Of a stretch of DNA of 64,000 bases, positions 55,508-64,000 are shown one piece after another. The notes beneath the pieces are model-generated. The model saw only the letters and a list, made by a program, of their open reading frames with translations. It searched no databases and was not told where the DNA came from. This DNA is from Leucobacter viscericola. Lineage in GTDB: Bacteria > Actinomycetota > Actinomycetes > Actinomycetales > Microbacteriaceae. Both the position numbers and the translations under genes were made by a program. Numbering within the stretch: position 1 is the stretch's first letter; every line of letters begins with the position of its first letter. Location: the NCBI RefSeq assembly GCF_011299575.1, contig NZ_CP049863.1, forward strand, positions 1,178,001-1,242,000, written 5' to 3'.

Positions 55508-56656
55508 CTACGGCGTGTACACGTCGGGTGTGCCCGACTCAGACGCGGGCATCTCTGCGGCGATACGGTTCGCCTCTTCGATCAGCGTCGCGACAATCTC
55601 GCTCTCGGGCACGGTCTTGATGACCTCACCCTTCACAAAGATCTGTCCCTTGCCGTTGCCTGATGCGACACCGAGGTCAGCCTCGCGAGCCTCGCCCGGT
55701 CCGTTCACGACACAGCCCATCACAGCAACGCGCAGCGGCACGCTCATGCCTTCGAGGCCCTTCGTGACCTCTTCGGCGAGCGTGTACACGTCGACCTGTG
55801 CACGCCCACACGACGGGCACGACACGATCTCGAGCTTGCGCTCGCGCAGATTCAGGGACTGCAGGATCTGCAGGCCGACCTTCACCTCTTCGACCGGCGG
55901 GGCCGAAAGCGAGACACGAATCGTGTCGCCAATACCTTCAGAAAGCAAGATGCCAAACGCGGTTGCACTCTTGATCGTGCCCTGGAACGCGGGGCCCGCC
56001 TCGGTCACACCGAGGTGCAGCGGCCAGTCGCCGCGCTCAGCGAGCAGGCGGTACGCCTTCACCATCACGATCGGATCGTTGTGCTTCACCGAAATCTTGA
56101 AGTCGTGGAAGTCGTGCTCTTCGAACAGCGACGCCTCCCACACAGCACTCTCCACGAGCGCTTCGGGGGTGGCCTTGCCGTACTTCTGCAGCAGACGAGG
56201 ATCGAGCGATCCGGCGTTCACGCCGATCCTGATCGACGTGCCCGCGGCCTTGGCGCGCTTGGCGATCTCCGCGATCTGGTCATCGAACTTGCGAATGTTG
56301 CCCGGGTTCACGCGCACAGCCGCGCAGCCGGCGTCGATCGCCGCGAACACGTAGTTCGGCTGGAAGTGGATGTCGGCGATCACCGGAATCTGGCTCTTCA
56401 TCGCGATGATGGGGAGCGCCTCGGCGTCGTCTCGCGACGGACAGGCGACACGCACGATGTCGCATCCCGACGCCGTGAGCTCTGCAATTTGCTGCAGGGT
56501 CGCGTTAATATCGGTCGTTGGAGTGGTGGTCATCGACTGCACCGACACCGGCGCGTTGCCGCCGACCATAACTGAACCGACTTTGATCTCACGCGACTTG
56601 CGCCGCGGCGCAAGAACTTCGGGGACCTTCGGCATTCCTAAATTGACTGCTGCCAC
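55508..56656 (-). CDS. ispG: 4-hydroxy-3-methylbut-2-enyl-diphosphate synthase
   Basis: A 382-residue 4Fe-4S enzyme of the DXP isoprenoid pathway that makes HMBPP from MEcPP. N-terminal [32 protein letters not shown], and the cluster ligands [10 protein letters not shown] and [13 protein letters not shown] start with TAGAAT seven bases upstream and no Shine-Dalgarno, hence a leaderless candidate. dxr lies 4 kb away on the same strand, separated by unrelated genes. Confidence 0.95.
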   Translation of the reverse strand: MAAVNLGMPKVPEVLAPRRKSREIKVGSVMVGGNAPVSVQSMTTTPTTDINATLQQIAELTASGCDIVRVACPSRDDAEALPIIAMKSQIPVIADIHFQPNYVFAAIDAGCAAVRVNPGNIRKFDDQIAEIAKRAKAAGTSIRIGVNAGSLDPRLLQKYGKATPEALVESAVWEASLFEEHDFHDFKISVKHNDPIVMVKAYRLLAERGDWPLHLGVTEAGPAFQGTIKSATAFGILLSEGIGDTIRVSLSAPPVEEVKVGLQILQSLNLRERKLEIVSCPSCGRAQVDVYTLAEEVTKGLEGMSVPLRVAVMGCVVNGPGEAREADLGVASGNGKGQIFVKGEVIKTVPESEIVATLIEEANRIAAEMPASESGTPDVYTP

Positions 56657-56666
56657 GCCCGCAATT

Positions 56667-57458
56667 CTACTCGGCGTAACCTGGGGCCGCTGGCAGGTCG
56701 AAGAATTCCTCCAGGGTAACGATGCCGGTAGAGCGCATTTCGGCTGCGAGTTCTGGCCCCACGTAACGGAAGTGCCAGGGTTCGGGCATAAATCCCGTGA
56801 TTGCTTCTTTACCTTCTGGATACCTCACGATGAAGCCGTATTCGGCCGCATGTTCGGCGAGCCACTTGCCAGCAGGGGTCTCGCCAAAGCAGCCCATCAG
56901 ATAACAAGAGCCGTGGTCGTCGAGGTCGATGACCAGTCCAGTCTGGTGTTCGGAGTGTCCCGGCCGGGCCGAATACGTGTCGGCGGCGGCCTGGCCGTCA
57001 CGCGCCACGTAACTGTTGTAGAGCGCAACCTGCGTGCCGTAGTCGCGGTAGGCGCTGATGATCCGCACCGGCACCCCAGCATCTGCCGCGGCAGCCGTCA
57101 TCGCCTCGGCGGCACGCGCGGCGGGCTCCCGCAGCGGTTGGTTGAACTCGTTCTCAACCCCCGCAGGTATGACGAGGTCACTGGCCTCAAAATCAATAGG
57201 GTTCAGCGGCCGCAGTTTGTTGCTGACTACCCAGATCGACATCGGATCGTCAACAGAATGCGCCGTCTTGTCGAAGGCGGGCTCGGCCGGCTTCGTTGGC
57301 TCCGCAGTACGAGTTGGTTCAGGATCCGGCGCCTGTGACGTGGGTTTCGCGGTCTTTGCGGGCTCCGCCGCGCACGCGGTAAGACCCGCGGTGACTCCCA
57401 CTATGAGTGCCACGGCGAGCGAGACCCGCGTCACCGGAAAACGTTCTGAATAAGCCAC
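56667..57458 (-). CDS. VanY-type D-alanyl-D-alanine carboxypeptidase lipoprotein
   Basis: A 263-residue extracellular peptidase of family M15B that trims terminal D-Ala from peptidoglycan stems. Lipobox LTAC (Cys29), then an Ala/Pro/Thr-rich linker. Zinc motif [11 protein letters not shown] (SxHxxGxAxD variant with Val for Ala) and the second ligand [22 protein letters not shown] is the usual lead-in. It ends 11 bases before the ispG start on the same strand. TAACAT lies seven bases before the GTG. Confidence 0.87.
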   Translation of the reverse strand: MAYSERFPVTRVSLAVALIVGVTAGLTACAAEPAKTAKPTSQAPDPEPTRTAEPTKPAEPAFDKTAHSVDDPMSIWVVSNKLRPLNPIDFEASDLVIPAGVENEFNQPLREPAARAAEAMTAAAADAGVPVRIISAYRDYGTQVALYNSYVARDGQAAADTYSARPGHSEHQTGLVIDLDDHGSCYLMGCFGETPAGKWLAEHAAEYGFIVRYPEGKEAITGFMPEPWHFRYVGPELAAEMRSTGIVTLEEFFDLPAAPGYAE

Positions 57459-57532
57459 GTCCCCGATGTTACCCGGCCCCTACGTGCTTCACCGAGTGCC
57501 AGTTCCACACGAAGAGCGCTAGCCGCAGCATG

Positions 57533-57604
57533 TCAGCCGGCACTCGCACACCTACCGGCTCAAACAGCCCCTTTCCATCCGGCTGAGATGTCAGCACCGG
57601 CTGA
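57533..57604. repeat. Intergenic hairpin repeat, copy B
   Basis: A 72-base imperfect hairpin starting TCAGCCGGCACT and ending AGCACCGGCTGA, with inner CCGG arms and a loop of AAACAGCCCC type. Same design as copy A at 23505. Here it lies between divergent genes, so it is not simply a terminator. Confidence 0.7.
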
Positions 57605-57643
57605 TGAGTTGGTGCGCACACCCCGCCAGCTATCCTGGTCAAC

Positions 57644-58951
57644 ATGGTGGATCAGGATCAGCCCGGCGCAAACAACACTCCCGCAGAGGGCGCGCCGGAT
57701 CCTCACCCCCAAACAAAACCCTCAAGAATGTCGCGCCGCACCAAGATCCTCATCGGCGCGGGCGCAGCGCTTGTGCTGATTTTGGCCGCAGGAGGCACCG
57801 CCTTCGCCCTGCTCAACACCGGCACCTCCGAGCCCACCACAACGGCCGCGACGAAATCGCCATCCCCAAAACCGGCCACAACCCCAACCCCAACTCCCAC
57901 CACGCCCGCAGGCCCCAAACCGGTGAAGGTCATCGCGATGGGCGACATGCTGCCGCACGACTCGGTCAACGCAAATGCGCTCCAGGCAGACGGCAGCTAC
58001 AACTACGCCCCGTTCTTTGAGGGCATCAAACCAGAGCTCGACGCGGCAGACCTCACCTTCTGCAACCTCGAGGTGCCAACGGCGGGCGTCGATTTCGGAA
58101 TCAGCGGATACCCCACGTTCAACGCACCAACAGAGTTCGCACGAGACCTGCACGGCGCCGCGGGCTGCGACCTGGTCAACACGGCCACGAACCACACGGC
58201 AGACAAGGGAACCGCCGGCATCGCCGCGACAAGAAACGCCTGGGACGCTCTGCAACCCTCGTTTGTGTCGGGAGCAAACCGCAGCGCGGAGGAGCAGCAG
58301 GTCGTCCCCGTCGTTGAAAAAGACGGCATCAGGATCGCGCTCGTCTCGTTTGCGGAGTACTCAAACGCGCCGATCGACGATGTTTCGCTCAATCTCATGA
58401 GCAACGACGCCCTCGTGCAGCAGCTCATGGCGAAGGCGCGCGAGACGGCCGACGTGGTCATCGTGTCTGCGCACTGGGGCACCGAGGATTCGCACGAGGT
58501 CAACGACCAGCAGCGCGGCTTTGCCCAAAAAGTGGCAGACCTCGGGGCCGACGTGATCATCGGCACCGGACCGCACGTGCTGCAGCCGACCACCTGGCTC
58601 AACCGCGCGGACGGCGGCAAAACGCTCGTCTGGTACTCAATCGGCAACATGCTGAACACACAGCTCACGCTCGATCAGCGCACCGGTGTGATCGCGGGGT
58701 TTGAACTCACCAAAGACGGCGACACCGTGCAGGTAACAAAGCCCACCGCGGTGCTCACCTACATGCACTACGACTGGACACCCGCCCAAGAAGCGGCGAA
58801 CGACCTACTCGCGCGCAACAATCTGAGCATCACACCGCTGGCAGGAGCCGACGAGTTGCTCGCCCGCACGACCTTCGGGGTCTCTGCGGCCCAGCAGGTC
58901 GAGGCGTCGTCAGCGATCCTCGGCCCGGACGTCACCGTCCTGCCGAAATAG
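57644..58951 (+). CDS. CapA-family (poly-gamma-glutamate synthesis-type) calcineurin-like protein
   Basis: A 435-residue protein. One membrane segment (about 32-54) and a Thr/Pro linker precede an extracellular CapA domain: VIAMGDMLPHDSVNANA, LTFCNLEVPTAG, NTATNHTADKGTAGI, VIVSAHWGTED and IIGTGPHVLQPT. The metallophosphoesterase-like residues (Asp in GDM, Asn/His in TNHTAD, His in AHWG and GPHV) are present. Linked in some firmicutes to polyglutamate capsule assembly; no cap/pgs partner genes are here, so the role is open. TATCCT lies seven bases before the ATG. Confidence 0.83.
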   Translation: MVDQDQPGANNTPAEGAPDPHPQTKPSRMSRRTKILIGAGAALVLILAAGGTAFALLNTGTSEPTTTAATKSPSPKPATTPTPTPTTPAGPKPVKVIAMGDMLPHDSVNANALQADGSYNYAPFFEGIKPELDAADLTFCNLEVPTAGVDFGISGYPTFNAPTEFARDLHGAAGCDLVNTATNHTADKGTAGIAATRNAWDALQPSFVSGANRSAEEQQVVPVVEKDGIRIALVSFAEYSNAPIDDVSLNLMSNDALVQQLMAKARETADVVIVSAHWGTEDSHEVNDQQRGFAQKVADLGADVIIGTGPHVLQPTTWLNRADGGKTLVWYSIGNMLNTQLTLDQRTGVIAGFELTKDGDTVQVTKPTAVLTYMHYDWTPAQEAANDLLARNNLSITPLAGADELLARTTFGVSAAQQVEASSAILGPDVTVLPK

Positions 58952-58976
58952 CCGCCAGAACCGCTAGAACCCCGGG

Positions 58977-60440
58977 CTACTCGAAGAACGAGACCGGCTT
59001 CACCAGGTCTGCGTACACAAGCAGCAGCGTCATAAATCCGCCGACCACCACAACCGCGAAGGTGATTGGCACCATCTTGGCGGTGTCGATGGGGCCGGGA
59101 TCGGGCTTGCGGCGCAGCCGCGCGATCCCTCGCTTCAGGCCCTCATAGAGTGCACCGGCGATGTGCCCACCGTCGAGCGGCATCAGCGGGATCAGGTTGA
59201 ACACAAACAGTGCCACGTTCAGTGATCCCAGCAGGCTGAACATCACCTGCGCGCGTGCGGCGACAGGCGCGTCGTCGACGCTCACGATCTCGCCCGCGAG
59301 GCGCCCCACTCCGACGACGCTCATCGGCCCGTTAGGATCACGCGCTTCACTGCCGAAGGCCGCGTTCCAAATGTCGACCATGCGCTGCGGCAGGTGCAGC
59401 ACCATACCCACGACTCGAGAGATGTTGTCGCCAACGTACGGCCCGACCTCAGCGATCGACTGCGGCACCATCTCTGAGGCGGGAGTCGCGCCAATCATGC
59501 CGACCGTTTCGTAAACGGGCTTGCCGTCTGCGTCGACCTTGACATTACCGTCGGCGTCGGTCGCCTGGCGCTCGTTTGCGACGGGCGTGAGCTGAAGCTC
59601 AACCTTCGAGGTCTCCCCCGCTTTGTCGGTACGCTCGACGATCACGCTGAGGTCTTTACCCGGAGACTCACTCACGAGCGTGCGGAACGCTTCCCAGTTC
59701 TCAACCGGAGCACCGTCCACCGAAATCAGCTTGTCGCCCGGCAGCAGCCCAGCCTCCGCGGCGGGGGCAGCAGGATCGCCGCTGCCACACTTCGTGGCGG
59801 TGCTTGACGCGGGCACCAGGCACTCGTTAATCGCGCCGAGGGTTGTGCTGTTCTGTGGCACACCAAATCCAACGAGTACGATTCCGAAGAACACAAACGC
59901 AAGGATCAGGTTCATGACCGGCCCGCCGAGCATCACGACGATCTTTTTCCAGACTGGAAGCCGGTAGAACGTGCGGTGATCCTCACCCTCCGCGATGGTC
60001 TCCGCGCTTGCCTCGCGCGCGTCGTCGACCATGCCAGCGAGGCCGTGACGCAGCTCGGTCGGCTCAACGTCGCCGATGCGCTCGAGCTCAGACACGATGT
60101 CGGCGTGCTCGACAGACCCGCGTGCGCGGGTTGCGCCCTCCTGCACAACGGAGTTTAAGAACCCGGTTGTTGACGCGCGTGCAGCCTCCCCGGGCTTTTT
60201 AGGCGGGTACATGCCGGTCATGGCAACGTAACCGCCGAGCGGGATCAGCTTGACCCCGTACTCGGTTTCGCCCTTGCGCTTCGACCAGATGGTCTTACCG
60301 AAACCAACCATGTACTGCGTGACCTTTACTCCGAAGAGTTTGGCCGGCACTAGGTGTCCGATCTCGTGCAGGGCGATCGAAACGGCGAGCCCGATCACGA
60401 TGATCAGGATCCCGAACACATAGAGCAGCACTTCAATCAC
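58977..60440 (-). CDS. rseP: RIP metalloprotease, site-2 protease (RseP type)
   Basis: A 487-residue intramembrane zinc protease. HEIGH motif at residues 25-29 in the first membrane segment, a PDZ domain in the middle (AEAGLLPGDKLISVDGAPVE), and the third zinc ligand Asp in LIPLMPLDGGH (around 418). It is longer than typical by an acidic insertion (about 85-150). Such proteases release membrane-bound anti-sigma factors or regulators. GTG start with TAATCT six bases upstream. Downstream of dxr on the same strand, the common actinobacterial order. Confidence 0.92.
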   Translation of the reverse strand: MIEVLLYVFGILIIVIGLAVSIALHEIGHLVPAKLFGVKVTQYMVGFGKTIWSKRKGETEYGVKLIPLGGYVAMTGMYPPKKPGEAARASTTGFLNSVVQEGATRARGSVEHADIVSELERIGDVEPTELRHGLAGMVDDAREASAETIAEGEDHRTFYRLPVWKKIVVMLGGPVMNLILAFVFFGIVLVGFGVPQNSTTLGAINECLVPASSTATKCGSGDPAAPAAEAGLLPGDKLISVDGAPVENWEAFRTLVSESPGKDLSVIVERTDKAGETSKVELQLTPVANERQATDADGNVKVDADGKPVYETVGMIGATPASEMVPQSIAEVGPYVGDNISRVVGMVLHLPQRMVDIWNAAFGSEARDPNGPMSVVGVGRLAGEIVSVDDAPVAARAQVMFSLLGSLNVALFVFNLIPLMPLDGGHIAGALYEGLKRGIARLRRKPDPGPIDTAKMVPITFAVVVVGGFMTLLLVYADLVKPVSFFE

Positions 60441-60480
60441 TGTCTTAGATTAGCCCTTGCTGCTGTGTGGTTGCAGTGGC

Positions 60481-61569
60481 TTAGCTCGTCCGCGCGGCAA
60501 TTACTTTCTGCGCCGCCTCACGCGCCCAGCGCTCGGCGTCAAGCAGAGTCTCAAGAGTGAGCGTGTCTGGTGCCGAGTGCGTCTCTAACACGTCTTGCAC
60601 GGTGTCAACGATGTCGAGAAATCCGATGCGCCCCTCGTGGAAAGCGTCAACGGCCTCCTCGTTCGCCGCGTTGTAGACGGCGGGGAAGGTCTGCCTCGCG
60701 CGTCCCACGGCCTTCGCGAGATCAACCGCGGGAAACGCCTCGGAATCAAGCGGCGCGAACTCCCAGGTCGCGGCCGTCGACCAGTCGAGCGGTTCAACGG
60801 CCCCGGCAATTCGCTCGGGCCAGCTCAGCCCGAGGGCGATGGGAAGCCGCATGTCGGGTCGGGATGCCTGCAGGATCGTGGATCCGTCGATAAATTCAAC
60901 CATCGAGTGCACGATGGACTGTGGGTGAACAACCACGTCGATGCTCGAGTACGACACCCCAAACAGCAGGTGGGCCTCAATCACCTCTAGCCCCTTATTG
61001 ATGAGGGTCGCAGAGTTCGTCGTGACCACCCGGCCCATGTTCCAGGTGGGATGATTCAGCGCCTCGGCGGGAGTCACCTCGCGCAGCGAGTCCCGGGATC
61101 GGCCGCGGAACGGCCCGCCCGACGCGGTCAGCACAAGCCTGCGCACTTCGTCGCTCTGCCCGGATCGAAGGGCCTGAGCGATCGCGGAGTGCTCGGAGTC
61201 AACCGCCACGATCTGGCCCGGGGCAGCAAGGCCCGTGACCAGGTCGCCACCAACGATCAGCGATTCTTTGTTGGCGAGAGCGAGCGTGCGCCCGGCCTTG
61301 AGCGCAGCGATCGTGGGACCAAGTCCGATGGAGCCAGTGATCCCGTTCAGCACGACGTCGGCGGGCACGTCGCGGATCAGCGCCTCAGCATCGACCGCTC
61401 CGAGCGCCGTGTGCTCGACATTAAACTCTTCAGCCTGCTGCTGCATGCGATCAGCTTGGCTGCCTGCGACGAGTCCCACGATCTGAAACTTCGAGGGGTT
61501 CTTGCGAATCACATCGAGGGCCTGCTCGCCAATCGAACCGGTGGACCCCAGAATCACAACACGCTTCAT
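60481..61569 (-). CDS. dxr: 1-deoxy-D-xylulose-5-phosphate reductoisomerase
   Basis: A 362-residue NADPH-dependent enzyme making MEP from DXP. GSTGSIGEQALDV binds NADPH; ANKESLIVGG and SEHSAIAQAL and the catalytic loop TASGGPFRG (with HPTWNMG) are intact. C-terminal helical domain present. CAGAAT sits six bases before the ATG. Precedes rseP by 40 bases. Confidence 0.95.
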   Translation of the reverse strand: MKRVVILGSTGSIGEQALDVIRKNPSKFQIVGLVAGSQADRMQQQAEEFNVEHTALGAVDAEALIRDVPADVVLNGITGSIGLGPTIAALKAGRTLALANKESLIVGGDLVTGLAAPGQIVAVDSEHSAIAQALRSGQSDEVRRLVLTASGGPFRGRSRDSLREVTPAEALNHPTWNMGRVVTTNSATLINKGLEVIEAHLLFGVSYSSIDVVVHPQSIVHSMVEFIDGSTILQASRPDMRLPIALGLSWPERIAGAVEPLDWSTAATWEFAPLDSEAFPAVDLAKAVGRARQTFPAVYNAANEEAVDAFHEGRIGFLDIVDTVQDVLETHSAPDTLTLETLLDAERWAREAAQKVIAARTS

Positions 61570-61607
61570 AGCTCCATTCTGTCAGGCTTCTGCGTGGCAC
61601 CACCGAC

Positions 61608-61639
61608 AAAAAAAAGCCCGGGAGTTTTCACTCCCGGGC
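61608..61639 (-). terminator. Strong intrinsic terminator after the FKBP gene
   Basis: GCCCGGGAG / CTCCCGGGC (61616-61624 and 61631-61639), loop of six, followed on the minus strand by eight T. Confidence 0.9.
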
Positions 61640-61658
61640 ACTCAATCAACCAGCTGTA

Positions 61659-62612
61659 TTACTTCGCTTCGGAGACAAGCTCCAGAACGAAGGTGCGGGT
61701 CATTCCGTCCTTGTAACCCTGCTCAGGCGGCACGGTCACCTGAACGATAGAACCAATCTTCTGTCCGACCATCGCGGCGGTGAAGCCTTCGATGAGTGCA
61801 CCCTTGGTGGTGTCGAACTCGACTCCCGTTGCGGTCCAGTTGCCGTCGAAGCGCACTGCACCGTTCCAGTCAACACCAACGTAGTTGGTCATGACCTTGT
61901 CGCCCTCTTTAATTGTGGCGCCCTTGCCCTCTTTCAAAACCTTGATCTCAAGGTCCTTCGGAGGCTCGATGCACTTGGGGATCGTGATCTTGGGCTCCGA
62001 CTTACCGTCGCCCAGATCAACCTCGGGGTACTTCTTGTCACGCGGCTTCAGCTTGTCGCAGGTCTCGGCAGTCTTCTCGGTGCCCTCAGCCTTAGCGATC
62101 TTGCCAAACTTCATGACCATCACGAGCGAGTCGGTGTTCTTGACACCCTCAAGACCTGCGTTTGCGGGATCCTGGCCGCCAGTAACTTCCTTCACCGGAG
62201 TTACAAGCGCGATCTCCTGGCCGGGAATAGCGCAGCGGAATGCGTCGTATGCCCATGCACTCAGGCCGTCTTTCGCGACCGGCACTGCGCTCTCCGGAGC
62301 CTGCTGAATAACCTTGCCGTCAACACCGCTGAAGATAGTCATGGCCACGTTGATCGACTCGGTCGACTTAGGAAGGTCGCCCTTGCCCTCTTCCATGACC
62401 GTGCGCTGGCTCTCCTTAGACTTCACCGGAGTCTTGGAGGTGAGCTTCAGGTCTTTACCGACCTCGCCAGACACCTTAACGGCGTTGCTCGCTTCGCCGC
62501 TCGGCAGACATTCCTTGCCGCTAGCGTCTTTGGTGGTGCCGCCAGCCGCGCAACCGCTCAAAAGCAGAGCTGCGACAAGTGCGACGGGGATCAGTGTGCG
62601 CGTGCGCTTCAC
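61659..62612 (-). CDS. FKBP-type peptidyl-prolyl isomerase lipoprotein, two FKBP-like domains
   Basis: A 317-residue extracytoplasmic foldase; lipobox LSGC (Cys21). The C-terminal FKBP domain (about 225-317) is canonical: KVMTNYVGVDWNGAVRFD, GFTAAMVGQKIGSIVQVTVP and QGYKDGMTRTFVLEL. Residues about 55-190 look like a second, degenerate FKBP domain (VAMTIFSGVDGKVIQQ, AIPGQEIALVTP). It presumably helps fold secreted proteins, such as the surface proteins of this strain. GTG start. Confidence 0.88.
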   Translation of the reverse strand: MKRTRTLIPVALVAALLLSGCAAGGTTKDASGKECLPSGEASNAVKVSGEVGKDLKLTSKTPVKSKESQRTVMEEGKGDLPKSTESINVAMTIFSGVDGKVIQQAPESAVPVAKDGLSAWAYDAFRCAIPGQEIALVTPVKEVTGGQDPANAGLEGVKNTDSLVMVMKFGKIAKAEGTEKTAETCDKLKPRDKKYPEVDLGDGKSEPKITIPKCIEPPKDLEIKVLKEGKGATIKEGDKVMTNYVGVDWNGAVRFDGNWTATGVEFDTTKGALIEGFTAAMVGQKIGSIVQVTVPPEQGYKDGMTRTFVLELVSEAK

Positions 62613-62720
62613 GGGAGTCCTAACGTAGATAGCTTGCGCGAGAAGCGCAGGTCGTCACCAAGTCTCTCGCATTTGCTTATCATTTGCCTGAGGACAGGCT
62701 GGGTACAGCCACGGTAACGC

Positions 62721-63230
62721 TCACTTTTTTGCGGGCGCGACGGTCCGCAGAATCGACCGCGCCGCCATCACCGCGAGCACCAGCACGAGCACCATCGTGG
62801 CCACGTCGCAGGCGATATAGATGTAGTGCCACGGCGATTGCCCCGGTGCGGCTCCCGCGAGCACCTCATCAGTGCGGGCGTTCAGGGGTGGTCGCACAAA
62901 CGCGACCTTCGCCGCGAACACGAACACAAGTCCGAACCAGACGAGCAGTCGCGACCCCGCGATGCGGGCACTCTCGGGCCAGAACGAGAGCAGGGTGAGC
63001 GCCAACAGAATCACTCCCTCCACGATGTTGAGGGTCGCAAACACGAGGCGGCCGATCCCGAGCCCAAGCGGGATCGTGATTCCGGGTGCCTGAAATTTCA
63101 GCGGGGCCTCGATAAACGAGATCGCCGCGATCATGCCGAACCAGAGCACGGGCAGGGCTACCCGCCAGAGCTCAATCTTGATCCGCGTCCGTGCGAGTTC
63201 TGCGTTGGGGGTTGTAGCTGCACGATTCAC
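62721..63230 (-). CDS. Four-segment membrane protein of unknown function
   Basis: A 169-residue protein with four hydrophobic segments: ALPVLWFGMIAAISFIEAPL, LGIGRLVFATLNIVEGVIL, LLVWFGLVFVFAAKVAF and YIYIACDVATMVLVLVL. I do not recognise the family. The GTG at 63230 has AAGGAG seven bases upstream and is preferred to the longer frame from 63272. It starts 38 bases after the rsmI stop on the same strand. Confidence 0.7.
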   Translation of the reverse strand: MNRAATTPNAELARTRIKIELWRVALPVLWFGMIAAISFIEAPLKFQAPGITIPLGLGIGRLVFATLNIVEGVILLALTLLSFWPESARIAGSRLLVWFGLVFVFAAKVAFVRPPLNARTDEVLAGAAPGQSPWHYIYIACDVATMVLVLVLAVMAARSILRTVAPAKK

Positions 63231-63268
63231 GCCAGTACTCCTTGTTTCACGTGGGTGTTCATGAGGTC

Positions 63269-64000
63269 TCAAGCGTCGCGTGCCGCAAGGGCAGCCGCGT
63301 ACAATTCCCGCGACGACAGGCCCGTTGCTTCAGCAACAGTTCGGGCGGCGTCTTTCAGGCGCTCCCCCGCTTCAACGAGCCGCTGTACCTCTGAAAGGGC
63401 ATCGTCGGCAGACACCACGGTCTCGGGCGCTCCACCCACAACGAGCACAATCTCGCCGCGCACACCCTCGCTCGCCCAGCCTGCAAGCTCAGCGAGTGGG
63501 CCGCGTCGAACCTCTTCGTGCATTTTTGTGAGTTCGCGGCAGACCGCGGCTGGCCGATCCTCACCGAATGCGACCGCGAGGTCGCTTAGGCTAGCCGCGA
63601 GTCTTGCCGGGGCCTCAAAAAAGACGAGGGTGCGGCGCTCCGTTGCGAGGTCGCGCAGGGTTCGGGATCGCTCCCCCGACTTGCGTGGCAAAAATCCTTC
63701 GAAGGCAAAACGATCCGTTGGCAGCCCCGCCACCGCGAGAGCGGTCACGACGGCGCTTGGCCCGGGGATCACGGTTACCTCAACACCACGCTCAGCAGCG
63801 AGTTGCACGACTCGAAATCCGGGATCCGACACGGTTGGCATGCCTGCATCACTCACAAGCACAATGTCTTCGGTCGCCGCGCGATCAACCAGGGCCGCAG
63901 CACGCTCGTGTTCGTTGTGATCGTGGAGAGCGATGAGTTCGGGGCGATTTTCGATGCCGAGCAGCCGCATCAACTGAATCGTGTGGCGGGTGTCTTCGGC
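63269..64000 (-). CDS. rsmI: 16S rRNA (cytidine1402-2'-O)-methyltransferase (5' partial)
   Basis: The C-terminal 243 or so residues of a tetrapyrrole-methylase-fold enzyme; the start lies beyond the right edge. Reading in from the edge gives AEDTRHTIQLMRLLGI, the family start region, then LVSDAGMPTVSDPG, VIPGPSAVVTALAVAGLP, FEGFLPRK and VFFEAPARLAASL. It makes the ribose methylation at C1402 of 16S rRNA, with RsmH, in the decoding centre. Confidence 0.93.
   Translation of the reverse strand, partial: AEDTRHTIQLMRLLGIENRPELIALHDHNEHERAAALVDRAATEDIVLVSDAGMPTVSDPGFRVVQLAAERGVEVTVIPGPSAVVTALAVAGLPTDRFAFEGFLPRKSGERSRTLRDLATERRTLVFFEAPARLAASLSDLAVAFGEDRPAAVCRELTKMHEEVRRGPLAELAGWASEGVRGEIVLVVGGAPETVVSADDALSEVQRLVEAGERLKDAARTVAEATGLSSRELYAAALAARDA

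Overview
The window is a compact, high-GC (about 65% by eye) chromosomal segment of an actinobacterium. Several things point to Microbacteriaceae, with a Leucobacter-like genome as the nearest guess: one-piece L-serine dehydratase, a tandem glycine riboswitch ahead of the glycine cleavage genes, DXP-pathway isoprenoid genes, LmeA-type protein, sortase-tailed DUF11/SdrD-like surface proteins, and many genes that start 6-8 bases after a -10 box. The genus is an inference, not a search result. No rRNA, insertion sequence, prophage or CRISPR was seen; there is one tRNA.

Layout. 1-3.85 kb: a peptide-importer ATPase (cut by the window edge), an LD-carboxypeptidase and two tandem SxxK serine hydrolases, converging on a PepC-type aminopeptidase. 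5.3-11 kb: an aminoglycoside-phosphotransferase-like gene, an orphan amino-acid binding lipoprotein, an Ntn amide hydrolase, an APC permease and a zinc alcohol dehydrogenase, with a divergent PucR regulator. 12.6-18.3 kb: a small membrane protein, lmeA-like and argS, tRNA-Arg(CCG) divergent to argS, an SRPBCC protein, an NmrA-like oxidoreductase and a DUF1254/1214 protein. 18.4-25.5 kb: a repeat-built surface protein, aldo/keto reductase, EEP-family protein, two exporters and a small hypothetical.

25.5-35.3 kb is the most unusual stretch. Three genes encode surface-type proteins (two with C-terminal sorting signals LAMTG and LSVTG, one with a sorting-like LAETG segment at its N-terminus). Among them is a single-chain ECF sigma factor carrying its own zinc anti-sigma motif, membrane segment and an extracytoplasmic domain resembling the DUF11 modules of the neighbouring surface proteins. 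trmB lies between them.

35.4-42.8 kb: aroQ, DUF1295 protein, acyl-CoA ligase, CPBP-like membrane protein, a UvrA-like protein and an IclR regulator. 42.9-47.9 kb: a divergent HAL-family ammonia-lyase (without the usual Ala-Ser-Gly) and an OpuC-type quaternary-amine ABC importer, plausibly one uptake-and-breakdown module. 48-55.2 kb: LOG protein and the riboswitch-controlled operon gcvP-gcvT-gcvH-sdaA, turning glycine into one-carbon units, serine and pyruvate. 55.3-64 kb: a 19-base repeat array that flips strand, ispG, VanY-like carboxypeptidase, CapA-like protein, RseP-type site-2 protease, dxr, a lipoprotein FKBP, a membrane protein and the start-truncated rsmI.

Two genes (the first ATPase and gcvT) are each broken by what looks like one missing base next to a homopolymer, so sequence error should be excluded before treating them as real mutations.
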